DNA of 49,126 nucleotides from Spirochaetia bacterium UBA5763. GTDB lineage: Bacteria > Spirochaetota > UBA4802 > UBA5550. This document shows, piece after piece, positions 1 to 7,264 of this stretch. The DNA lies in the NCBI GenBank assembly GCA_002418835.1, contig DIEX01000005.1, positions 1 through 49,126 on the forward strand, read 5' to 3'. The stretch's first letter is position 1, and the number at the start of each line of letters is the position of its first letter. Both the position numbers and the translations under genes were made by a program. The notes below the pieces were generated by a model, which saw nothing but the letters and a program-made list of their open reading frames with translations, had not been told where the DNA came from and made no database searches.

Positions 1-92
1 GCTTGATATTTTTTCTCATAGACGTGGACAGCGCTACAATAGCCAAATCCATGGAGGGTAGGGTCAGGATTTAGGTTTTCTTCTCCCGTCAT
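1..92 (-). CDS. Partial unknown ORF overlapping the end of der
   Basis: An open frame starts at ATG 92-90, inside the last codons of der, and runs off the window edge (30 codons visible, no stop). The peptide begins MTGEENLNPDPTLHGFGYC and has a natural-looking composition. A purine-rich stretch in the der tail lies just upstream and could serve as a ribosome site. If real, it overlaps der by 29 bases and would be translationally coupled to it. A second, shorter frame (ATG 52-50) is also open but has no ribosome-binding site. I do not recognise the product, and too little is visible to assign a family. Confidence 0.35.
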   Translation of the reverse strand, partial: MTGEENLNPDPTLHGFGYCSAVHVYEKKYQ

Positions 93-1404
93 TTCTGTTT
101 TTTCCCTCAATCTGAATTACAATAGGTAAACCTTCCAGGTCAAGGGCCTCTTTAAGAGCCTTTTCGAAGTACCGTACAACGTCTTTGCGGAAATGTTCAG
201 CGTTATTTACGAAAAATCTGAATGAAGGTGGTACTGTATTTATCTGAACCGCATAGTAGATCCTTATCTTTTCACCAAGCTGCGGTATTCTACCCACGCT
301 TTTGAGTTCAGATATAACCCGGTTAAGTGTCGGAGTATCGATTCTTTTAGTCGCTTTTTCATGAAGAGAGAAAGCTGTCTGAAGAAGTTTGTCAATCCTC
401 TGCTTATTTTTCGCTGAAACAGAGATAATGGGGAAGTCTTCAGCCCTGTAGAATTTAAAAATCAGCTTATCCTTATATTCATTGAAGGTTTTGTGGTCTT
501 TTTCCACCGCATCCCATTTGTTTATGGCGATTATAATCGGTTTTTTCGCTTTAAGTATCTCGTCAGATATCTTTTTATCATTCTCTGTGAGCCCCACTGT
601 GGCATCTATAAGGTGTATGGCCACATCACATCTGTTTATCGACTCAACTGTTCGTGTAAAGGAGTAGTATTCGATGTTTTCAGTTATTTTACTCTTCTTT
701 CTGATCCCTGCTGTGTCAATGATCTGGATTGTTTTACTGTGATAAGTGAAGGTTTCGTCAACAGAATCCCTTGTTGTACCCGGGATATCGGATACAACAG
801 ACCTTTCATAACCCATAAATGAGTTTAACAGGGTCGATTTACCGGAGTTCGGTCTCCCTATGACAGCGATTTTCAGGTCAGGTTCAGCTATCGCTGTTTT
901 TTTAGCAGGGAGGAGTCTCACTATATTATCCAGCATCATGGAGATATTGAATCTCCGCAGAGCCGACACAGGTATGATCTCAGTGAAACCGAGCTCGTAA
1001 AAGTTCGACATATTCTCCATTTTTTCAGCACTGTCCATCTTGTTTACTGCTACAATAGTCGGTAATGCCATCTTTCTGACGATATTCGCAAGCTCAAAGT
1101 CGAAAGATTCGGGCCCCGGTGACTCCAGGAGCAGTACAATCACCGAACTTCGGGCAAGATGTTTTCTCGCGCCATCAAGGATCTGCTCTGAAAGCTCTGA
1201 TGAGCCGGCAAGATCGAGTCCCGGAGTGTCGGAGATCACAAAACTTACTGAATCATGGACTATGGTATGCGATATAACATCCCTTGTAAGGCCGGGGAAT
1301 GAGTCTACTATGGACTTTTTGTCTTTTATTAATGCATTAAAGAGTGTGGACTTACCCACATTCTGTCTTCCGACGATTGATACTACTGGCAGTTTTGCTG
1401 ACAT
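64..1404 (-). CDS. der: Ribosome assembly GTPase Der (EngA)
   Basis: Tandem-GTPase that acts in late maturation of the 50S subunit. The 446-residue length is normal for the family. Two G domains are visible: the first has a P-loop GRQNVGKST (12-20), DTPG (59-62) and NKMD (121-124); the second has GRPNSGKST (183-191), DTAG (230-233) and NKWD (295-298). A KH-like C-terminal domain follows and ends in a basic tail. The ATG is preceded by AAGGAG at good spacing. It is divergent from the small histone-like gene; a short unknown frame overlaps its 3' end. Assignment is secure from the double P-loop architecture. Confidence 0.97.
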   Translation of the reverse strand: MSAKLPVVSIVGRQNVGKSTLFNALIKDKKSIVDSFPGLTRDVISHTIVHDSVSFVISDTPGLDLAGSSELSEQILDGARKHLARSSVIVLLLESPGPESFDFELANIVRKMALPTIVAVNKMDSAEKMENMSNFYELGFTEIIPVSALRRFNISMMLDNIVRLLPAKKTAIAEPDLKIAVIGRPNSGKSTLLNSFMGYERSVVSDIPGTTRDSVDETFTYHSKTIQIIDTAGIRKKSKITENIEYYSFTRTVESINRCDVAIHLIDATVGLTENDKKISDEILKAKKPIIIAINKWDAVEKDHKTFNEYKDKLIFKFYRAEDFPIISVSAKNKQRIDKLLQTAFSLHEKATKRIDTPTLNRVISELKSVGRIPQLGEKIRIYYAVQINTVPPSFRFFVNNAEHFRKDVVRYFEKALKEALDLEGLPIVIQIEGKNRNDGRRKPKS

Positions 1405-1583
1405 ACACTCCGCTCCTTGGTGTTTTGTGCTGCTCTCCGGGCTTTAACATCAAAAAAAGTCCGGTATTAAGTCAAGATATAAATAAAACAGAAAAAAGTT
1501 TAAAATTATTAATGTGCAAACACCGGTTAACCGATATAATCAGTGTATTAAGCTCGTTGTTATATGATTTTTTAATTTTTTAC

Positions 1584-1611
1584 TTGCAATTAAAAGTGTT
1601 TAATGTATTAT
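1584..1611 (+). promoter_or_regulatory. Possible sigma-70-type promoter for the H1-like gene
   Basis: TTGCAA (1584-1589) and TATTAT (1606-1611) are separated by 16 bases and lie about 45 bases before the start of the small basic protein. The surroundings are very AT-rich, so chance matches are likely. Confidence 0.4.
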
Positions 1612-1655
1612 TAATTTAATAATGCATCACTACAAAAAATTTTGAGGTGTATTTC

Positions 1656-1865
1656 ATGGCAAGTGTTAAACAACTTGATAATAACATCAAGAGAAAGAAA
1701 GACAAAGTAGCAAAACTTCAGAAAGACATCAAAGCTGAAGAAGCGGCTATAGCTAAACTTACAAAAGATTTAGCTGTAGAAAAGAAAAAAGAAGCTGAAA
1801 AAGCAAAAGCCAAGCCGAAAGCAAAAGCTAAAGCAAAAGCTAAAGCAAAAGCACCAAAGAAATAA
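1656..1865 (+). CDS. Small lysine/alanine-rich histone H1-like protein
   Basis: A 69-residue very basic protein. Residues 1-45 form a predicted charged helix or coiled coil. The last 25 residues are an (AKAK/KPKA)-type tail like the C-terminus of histone H1 and of bacterial Hc1/AlgP-like DNA-binding proteins. I chose ATG 1656 because GAGG (1644-1647) lies 8 bases upstream; an upstream GTG at 1647 would overlap that ribosome site. The gene stands alone between der (divergent) and a terminator. A DNA- or RNA-compacting role is inferred from composition only. Low-complexity tails of this type expand and shrink easily, so homology searches will be unreliable. Confidence 0.8.
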   Translation: MASVKQLDNNIKRKKDKVAKLQKDIKAEEAAIAKLTKDLAVEKKKEAEKAKAKPKAKAKAKAKAKAPKK

Positions 1866-1892
1866 TTCGTTGATGCTGACTTGTAAAAAAAG

Positions 1893-1919
1893 AGAGGGTT
1901 GATACCCTCTTTTTTTTTT
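1893..1919 (+). terminator. Rho-independent terminator of the H1-like gene
   Basis: A 7-bp perfect stem (AGAGGGT/ACCCTCT) with a TGAT loop is followed by nine T residues, 27 bases after the stop codon. Confidence 0.9.
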
Positions 1920-2007
1920 GATGTTTGTAAATTGTTATTGAAAAAAAAATAATCAACCGATATTTAAAATGCCTGATGCTTTAAGTTAATGATTTAGAGG
2001 TCTTCTG

Positions 2008-3183
2008 TTGGTCAAGGTTGAACAGCGAAAACTCAGAAACTTCAATCAGTTCGAAACTGTGGATGATGTCATAGCCATCCTTAAGGAACAGTTCTCGACA
2101 CGCAAACTTTACATGAAGTATGATGTTGACAAGCGGGAAGTTATGATTAATGAATATAATCCTGACAGAACTTTAATGATAGTTACTGATCCCAACTATA
2201 AAGGGGTCGGTGACATTATTATATACGGCCTTTCTGATAAATATATTGAAATAGACCTCGAAGTTGTTGAAACACTGGGCCCGGGGTACTATAAATGCAA
2301 AATTAAAAGCGCCCGCCGCGCCACAGAGGGGAGGCGGGATCTCCGGTTCAAGGTTAACCAGGGGGATGCTGTAGCAACAAATTTCCGTGTTTCAAAGCAT
2401 ACTATTGACCTGACCAGGTTCAATGTCCCCACCAGTATAAAGGTGGTTATTGATCAATTCCAGTCCGCAAATTCAAGATTCTGCGATATATTTAAAATTG
2501 ATATATTCAGCCTTGATAACAGGGATCTGGTGCTGAAAAATATCAAAAATACTGGTAAAACACTGTTTATTGAGGATGTGGCGAACCCGGAATCCTATAA
2601 GGCGATGACCGATGATTTTATTGATATTGCAGGACTTTACGGCGCTGATCTTGATAAGCTCATAAAAAGAAATGTTGAGAAGGGATTTAAGTCTATAATA
2701 ATAGTTCCTGTTATATATTTAACTGAGGATGAGAATTCAATCCCCTTTGCGTATCTTCAGGCGATTTCAAAAAGTGAAGTATTGGGGATTGACAAGGTAA
2801 TAGAGCTGAAAGATATGTCGTTTAAGCTTGTGGACCGTATAAGAGATGCAAATACTATGCTTGTATCTGTGCATCAGCAGATTGTTGATATCAGCAGGGG
2901 GGGCGCAAAGCTCAAAATCACAGATAACGACCTCAAAAAATATATTCAGAAATCAAAGGGCTTCATTTTCGATATAGTTTTTAAACTTCAGGCTCCCCTT
3001 ACAATCTATGGTGATATTAAATCCGTGTTCAATGATCCGGACGGTAATGTTATGATCGGGGTGGATTTTGAAGGGAACTCCTCAAGAAAAGATGAGTTGA
3101 AACGGTTTTATGATGTGCTTAAGCCGATGGAATCGGAGTATAAATCGAAACTCATCAAAAGTATGAAGTCCTCAAGAAAATAA
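2008..3183 (+). CDS. DUF1577/PilZ-like cyclic-di-GMP-type protein
   Basis: A 391-residue soluble protein. It carries the two signature pieces of a PilZ domain far apart: an RRxxRF motif (RRDLRF, 109-114) and a DISRGG motif (294-299) followed by IGVDFEG (350-356). About 180 residues lie between them. PilZ domains bind cyclic-di-GMP through just these motifs; the spirochaete family I associate with this layout is DUF1577. The start is a TTG with AGAGG 7 bases upstream; no better start is present. The gene stands alone and its 3' end overlaps that of tsaB (convergent) by 12 bases. A role as a second-messenger receptor is an inference; family assignment is moderately sure. Confidence 0.65.
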   Translation: MVKVEQRKLRNFNQFETVDDVIAILKEQFSTRKLYMKYDVDKREVMINEYNPDRTLMIVTDPNYKGVGDIIIYGLSDKYIEIDLEVVETLGPGYYKCKIKSARRATEGRRDLRFKVNQGDAVATNFRVSKHTIDLTRFNVPTSIKVVIDQFQSANSRFCDIFKIDIFSLDNRDLVLKNIKNTGKTLFIEDVANPESYKAMTDDFIDIAGLYGADLDKLIKRNVEKGFKSIIIVPVIYLTEDENSIPFAYLQAISKSEVLGIDKVIELKDMSFKLVDRIRDANTMLVSVHQQIVDISRGGAKLKITDNDLKKYIQKSKGFIFDIVFKLQAPLTIYGDIKSVFNDPDGNVMIGVDFEGNSSRKDELKRFYDVLKPMESEYKSKLIKSMKSSRK

Positions 3184-3906
3184 ACGAGAGACTTTCCCGC
3201 TGTTTTTTTCGTCCAGTGCAACTTCAGCATCAGATTTCCGCGCATATAACGGACCGGTGTTACTATAAAATCTGTATTTATCAGGGGCTTCATTGTATCT
3301 TTTAAGTACCAGTCGTGATGTAGTGCTTCCGGATGGTATAAATTCTTCTATAATATTGAAACTGAATCCTGCGGCATCAGCACCTGCGGCTATAACATCC
3401 CTGTATCTGCTGCATCCGTCTCCAATGCATAGGAGTTTATCTCCGGCTGTTAGAGGTTTCAGCATAAATTCAATGCTGTAGTCCCCTGCATCTATGAGTT
3501 TTTCCTGAGAGGATCCTGAAGTATCGCTGTAAAGGGCTCCGAATACCCTCGATTTTTTCGCGTCAAAAGCCACAAGCACCTTCTCTCTGCCCTCGCGGTG
3601 AACTGACGCTGCAAAAATATCCTGGGTAGTTACACCAACGAGGGGGATGTCAAGTATCTGGGCAATCATCCGGGCTGTTGAAACAGCTATGCGCACCCCG
3701 GTAAATGACCCGGGCCCCACGCCGACACCGATAAGAGATATATCTTTAATTGAAAGTGATGCTTCATCCAGAATTTGCTTAATGCTATGGAACATCGTAA
3801 CCGAGTGAGACATCTTTACGTTTTCAGCGAATTCGTATGTCTTACCGTCTGATGTAACAGAAATAAGTTCAAAATCTGTTGCGGTATCAATTGTCAGGAT
3901 GTTCAA
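3172..3906 (-). CDS. tsaB: tRNA t6A biosynthesis protein TsaB
   Basis: Non-catalytic partner of TsaD and TsaE in making threonylcarbamoyl-adenosine at position 37 of ANN-decoding tRNAs. The ASKHA-fold motifs are seen: ILTIDTATD at the N-terminus and GVGVGPGSFTGVRIAVSTA in the middle. I place the start at TTG 3906, giving 244 residues, because AAGGAGG lies at proper spacing upstream and the protein then begins at the family's usual place; the longer frame from 3942 adds 12 residues without homology. The start lies inside the end of tsaE (20-base overlap), so the two are translationally coupled. Its 3' end overlaps the convergent DUF1577 gene. Confidence 0.93.
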   Translation of the reverse strand: MNILTIDTATDFELISVTSDGKTYEFAENVKMSHSVTMFHSIKQILDEASLSIKDISLIGVGVGPGSFTGVRIAVSTARMIAQILDIPLVGVTTQDIFAASVHREGREKVLVAFDAKKSRVFGALYSDTSGSSQEKLIDAGDYSIEFMLKPLTAGDKLLCIGDGCSRYRDVIAAGADAAGFSFNIIEEFIPSGSTTSRLVLKRYNEAPDKYRFYSNTGPLYARKSDAEVALDEKNSGKVSRLFS

Positions 3907-4312
3907 CTGTAATCCTCCTTTCAGTGCTGCTGATATATTCAATGGTGATATCTATCCGTCTCTCAGGAAGCCGGCTCCCTGCTCTTTCAGCCCACTCAAC
4001 TACCGAGATACCGTTGTTCTCCCAGTACTCCTCAAAGCAGAGATTGTTGAATTCTCTGTCATCTTTAATTCTGTAAAGGTCAAAATGATAAAGCGTTTTT
4101 TCACCTTCATGAATCTCCATAAGGCTGAATGTGGGGCTTGTTATATCTTCAGTTATCCCCATCCCTTCGGCAATGCCTCTTGTAAGAGCGGTTTTTCCGG
4201 TACCAAGTTCACCCGTTACTGCAATGACATCACCATTAACGGCATTTTTCCCTATCTCAAATCCGAGTTTTTCGGTCTCTTCAGCGCTTTCAGTTGTATA
4301 GACTTTTTTCAT
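3887..4312 (-). CDS. tsaE: tRNA t6A biosynthesis ATPase TsaE
   Basis: P-loop ATPase that works with TsaB and TsaD in t6A formation. The 141-residue protein shows the Walker A GELGTGKT near residue 35, the SPTF motif, HFDLYR and the conserved EW (VVEWAER) near the C-terminus, all standard for the family. It is the first gene of a two-gene unit with tsaB. tsaD is not in the window. The upstream 190 bases are shared with the divergent TetR gene. Confidence 0.96.
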   Translation of the reverse strand: MKKVYTTESAEETEKLGFEIGKNAVNGDVIAVTGELGTGKTALTRGIAEGMGITEDITSPTFSLMEIHEGEKTLYHFDLYRIKDDREFNNLCFEEYWENNGISVVEWAERAGSRLPERRIDITIEYISSTERRITVEHPDN

Positions 4313-4451
4313 AATAAAATCCAGTATCTATCTTTCCTGATAAATATCATTATATGTCAAGGAAAGATTTTAAGGATAAATAATGCATTTAAATCTTATT
4401 TTTATAAAAATTAACGTTTTTTTGACTTGTTTCAGTTTTTTTTAATTGCGT

Positions 4452-4461
4452 GAATCGATTC
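4452..4461. promoter_or_regulatory. Palindrome upstream of the TetR gene
   Basis: GAATCGATTC is a perfect 10-base palindrome about 40 bases before the TetR start, in the tsaE/TetR divergent region. It could be an autoregulatory operator, but it is short and only one copy is present. Confidence 0.25.
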
Positions 4462-4501
4462 CCGTTTTTTTATGGTAGTAAAAACGGTATAAGGTAACAT
4501 T

Positions 4502-5110
4502 TTGAGAGCAACCAAAGAAGAAAAGGTCAAGGCAAGGAAGAAGAGGATAACCGACGCATTAAAGAGGCTCCTTCAGAAAAGCGTCTATTCCCAGATTTCC
4601 ATTCAGGAGATTGCTGACGAAGCCGGTTATTCAAAAGGGGGTGTCCTTCATTATTTCCCGACCAAAGATGACATATATATTGAACTGATAAGCGAGCTCT
4701 ATTCAGAGCTGGACCATAACCACAGGCGGATTCTTCAGATTGACCTTAACTCTGAGGAGATAGCCCCTATTTCGTCTCTTCTCAGTGTTGAAAGCTTTAT
4801 CCTCGACAGGTCTAATATTATAATTCTTATTAATGTAATCCTCTATTCTTTTGAGAATGAAACTATCAGGGAAATGCTTAAAAAGTTTTTTGCCAATCAC
4901 CGCATGTTTTTTGAAAACATTCTGAAAGAAACGACCGGCAGCGACAAAAAACCTAATTATCTTGATAAAAAGACATTAGCCAGAATTATTCAGGTTGTAG
5001 TTTTTTTCATGGGGCTTATAGAAGAGTTTGATTCCATCGATCTGGACTATACTAAAATAGTAAAATTTGTAACCAGTATGTTGAGGTCTCAGGAGGAAAC
5101 TAAAAGTTAG
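4502..5110 (+). CDS. TetR/AcrR-family transcriptional regulator
   Basis: A 202-residue one-component repressor. The N-terminal helix-turn-helix is clear at about residues 30-60 (ISIQEIADEAGYSKGGVLHYF, then PTKDDIY), typical of TetR proteins. The C-terminal two thirds is a helical ligand/dimer domain with no specific similarity that I recognise. The start is TTG with AAGG 7 bases upstream. No target operon is adjacent: tsaE lies divergent and the DUF115-flbD pair begins 195 bases downstream. The ligand is unknown. Confidence 0.88.
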   Translation: MRATKEEKVKARKKRITDALKRLLQKSVYSQISIQEIADEAGYSKGGVLHYFPTKDDIYIELISELYSELDHNHRRILQIDLNSEEIAPISSLLSVESFILDRSNIIILINVILYSFENETIREMLKKFFANHRMFFENILKETTGSDKKPNYLDKKTLARIIQVVVFFMGLIEEFDSIDLDYTKIVKFVTSMLRSQEETKS

Positions 5111-5141
5111 ATATCCCTCTGCCCTGAAGTTAATACATCCT

Positions 5142-5225
5142 GAAAGCCTCAATCATGGCTTTCCTGTCCCCCCATCTCCCGGAACCGCTCAATAATTTAC
5201 TTGCTTCTCTTTGATTATTGAGGTT
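5142..5225. repeat. Two hairpins between the TetR gene and the DUF115 gene
   Basis: First hairpin: GAAAGCC/GGCTTTC with an 8-base loop (5142-5163), without a T-run. Second: CTCAATAAT (5188-5196) pairs perfectly with ATTATTGAG (5214-5222) across a 17-base loop, and GAAC/GTTC extends it to a 13-bp stem with a two-base bulge (5183-5225). The first may end the TetR transcript. The second sits about 80 bases before the DUF115 start and may be an operator or leader structure. Confidence 0.5.
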
Positions 5226-5305
5226 CAGTGTCTAAATAATAATAGTTAATCCGGATCTGTAAACTGTTGTTCTCCGGAGAGTTCTGCTTTTAAAAAAAGA
5301 AACCT

Positions 5306-6211
5306 ATGATAAACCGGAATGATATTTATACAAACCTTAATGATGGATTTAAAAATGAAAGGGGAAGAACTCTAAGGAATAACCTTGAGAAAAATATCTC
5401 CCTGATATCCTGCTCCGGCGGGTTAAGAAGGGTTACCGGTGATTTCAGCGGGAAGCATGTAGTGGTAATCGGTGCAGGGCCCTCTCTCGACAGGAACATA
5501 GTGCACCTTAAAAAATACAGGGAGAGGATGGATTTTGTCTACCTGGCATCTGATATGGCACTGAGGCCGCTTCTCGTTTCAGGAATAAAACCCCGTTTTG
5601 TTATAACATGTGAAACAACTCCCGCAGATTTTTTTTCGGGGCTGGATACTGAAGGGATACGCCTTCTATCCTTCTGCTGCTCATCGCCATCGAATCTCAG
5701 AAAATGGAGAGGTGAGGCCAGTTTTTATAACTGGATGATTGAGGGTGAGCCCTACACGGAGCTGTGGGACATGGCCGGCAGAGATCTCGGCAGCGTGGCA
5801 ACAGGGAGTATCGTGACAACTCAGGCTGTTTCCATTGTTTCAGGCTGTAGACCGGCGTCACTTCTCCTTGTGGGGAACGATATGGGCTTTTATGACAGGT
5901 TTTATGCCCGTGGCACTGTAAACAGCGAAAAGAGACTTCTGGATTCCCGGAGGCTCAATCCGGATGTGAATATCGAGATCAGCACTGCCAGGAGGGGGAG
6001 GTGCTATGAAATCAGGAGAAACGGGGCCCTCTTTTACACAAATCACCAGTTTCTTGCTGCGAAATACTGGCTTGAAGATCTTTTCGGGAAAACCCCCTGT
6101 ACTGTGGTTGACTGTAGTGAGCCGGGGTGTTCCGAAGGTAAAGTTGTCAGGATGGAACTTAAAGAGTATCTTGATGGCGTAGATAAAAAAAGGGGGAGGG
6201 GAAGGCGATGA
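5306..6211 (+). CDS. DUF115 (MptE-like, Maf-related) protein
   Basis: A 301-residue protein of the DUF115 family, which includes archaeal 6-hydroxymethylpterin pyrophosphokinase MptE and the motility accessory factors (Maf) that put nonulosonic acids on flagellin. The diagnostic nucleotide-type motif GAGPSLD is at residues 56-62, followed by a GIKPRFVIT segment and, further on, TGSIVTTQAVSIV and LLVGNDMGF. It is shorter than full Maf proteins and consists essentially of the DUF115 core. The stop overlaps the start of flbD (ATGA), so the two are co-translated, which supports a flagellar role. Whether it modifies flagellin or makes a pterin cannot be told from the sequence. Confidence 0.75.
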   Translation: MINRNDIYTNLNDGFKNERGRTLRNNLEKNISLISCSGGLRRVTGDFSGKHVVVIGAGPSLDRNIVHLKKYRERMDFVYLASDMALRPLLVSGIKPRFVITCETTPADFFSGLDTEGIRLLSFCCSSPSNLRKWRGEASFYNWMIEGEPYTELWDMAGRDLGSVATGSIVTTQAVSIVSGCRPASLLLVGNDMGFYDRFYARGTVNSEKRLLDSRRLNPDVNIEISTARRGRCYEIRRNGALFYTNHQFLAAKYWLEDLFGKTPCTVVDCSEPGCSEGKVVRMELKEYLDGVDKKRGRGRR

Positions 6212-6405
6212 TGATAACACTTCATAAGCTGAATGATGAGTCTTTTAAACTTAATGCATATCATATCGAAACTATTGAGAGTAAGCCGGATACGTTAATT
6301 ATGCTCACAAATGACAGAAAGTATATCGTAAAGGAGACTCCGGAAGAGGTTATACAGATGATTGAAGAGGCTGTGAAAGACCGGTATACATACCTGAAGC
6401 CCTGA
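6208..6405 (+). CDS. flbD: Flagellar protein FlbD
   Basis: A 65-residue small protein of the FlbD family found in flagellar operons of spirochaetes and Firmicutes, usually beside flgE and motAB. It shows the family pattern: ITLHKLNDESFKLN, then IETIESKPDT and a regulatory-looking KYIVKETPEEVI. Biochemical function is poorly known. It starts inside the stop of the DUF115 gene. Its usual neighbours flgE, motA and motB are not here; after a 297-base gap the fliL operon begins. Confidence 0.85.
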   Translation: MMITLHKLNDESFKLNAYHIETIESKPDTLIMLTNDRKYIVKETPEEVIQMIEEAVKDRYTYLKP

Positions 6406-6702
6406 CTGAACCCCGTATATGTAATTACAGCCATCCTCTTATTATTTAAAAAAAGAGTATTATTATTCATGTTTAAATCCGATTAAAAAGAATAGAATGG
6501 TGTAATTTTAAAATGAATAATTAATGCTTTATGAATAAATTAATTGACATGTAAGATTAAACTCTGCTATTATGTCTCATAATTATATTCAGGGAAGTAT
6601 GTTTTCAGACGGGTGATATATTCAGTCACCATTGCGGGATAAAATAATCTGTCTGCTGTACTTTTTTTACGCAGTCATTATAATATTAAATGGCGGTTGG
6701 CT
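6406..6702. other. Gap between flbD and fliL
   Basis: About 300 AT-rich bases with no convincing gene. The only structures seen are a weak CTCTT/AAGAG hairpin with an A-rich loop near 6436-6457 and the promoter at 6544-6573. In many spirochaetes motA and motB occupy this place; no remnant of them is visible. Confidence 0.6.
6544..6573 (+). promoter_or_regulatory. Sigma-70-type promoter for the fliL operon
   Basis: A perfect TTGACA (6544-6549) and TATTAT (6568-6573) are separated by 18 bases and lie about 130 bases before fliL. This would drive the long fliL-to-fliA operon with the housekeeping sigma factor and leave a roughly 120-base leader. Confidence 0.65.
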
Positions 6703-7230
6703 ATGGGTGATGACGATAGAGATTTAATGGATGAAGAGGGGAAAGGTTCCGAATCGGAGTCGGGCGGTAATGCCGGCACATCCAAAATCGTAAAAATACT
6801 TCTTTATGTGGCTGGCGGGATAATTCTGATTGTTCTTATGGTTGGTATATCTTTTCTTGTGTCCAGCAATATACAGGAGAGCAGATATCAGAAGAGCCAG
6901 GATATAATTGCGGCTCCTCCGCCTGAACCCCTTGCGACTTTTGAGCTTCCCGCTTTTTCAAAGGCCACTGCTGATGCTGAACCTCATTTTATCAAGCTGC
7001 AGATTTCGCTTGCTTATGAGGCAAATCCGGTAATGAGTGCGGAACTGGGGAACAGGAAGGATGAGATCCAGCATATAGTGAATGTCCTTCTTCAGGGGAA
7101 GACTATTGACGAGTTGAATGACAAGAGTGACATGATCACCCTGTCTGAAGAGATAAAAGCTCATATAAATCTTAGAATGATTGCAGGCAAGATTAAAGAA
7201 GTTTATTTTAAAGAGTATCTTATAAATTAG
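6703..7230 (+). CDS. fliL: Flagellar basal body-associated protein FliL
   Basis: Single-pass inner-membrane protein that surrounds the stator and supports torque. The 175-residue protein has an acidic N-terminal tail, one membrane segment at about residues 31-53, and the periplasmic FliL domain ending in a phenylalanine-containing KEVYFKEYLIN tail. ATG 6703 is chosen over the TTG two codons upstream. It is the first gene of the big flagellar operon; fliY follows after 34 bases. fliM, which normally sits between them in spirochaetes, is absent. Confidence 0.9.
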   Translation: MGDDDRDLMDEEGKGSESESGGNAGTSKIVKILLYVAGGIILIVLMVGISFLVSSNIQESRYQKSQDIIAAPPPEPLATFELPAFSKATADAEPHFIKLQISLAYEANPVMSAELGNRKDEIQHIVNVLLQGKTIDELNDKSDMITLSEEIKAHINLRMIAGKIKEVYFKEYLIN

Positions 7231-7264
7231 ATTTAATTTATAGAGATTTTTCCGGGAGGGAAGT

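Noticed and set aside
1524..1963. AACCGATAT in two gaps (near 1530 and 1956) like a sigma-28 -10, and a CGGTTAACCG palindrome
   Set aside because: Neither copy has a TAAA element at the right distance; the palindrome is short and single.
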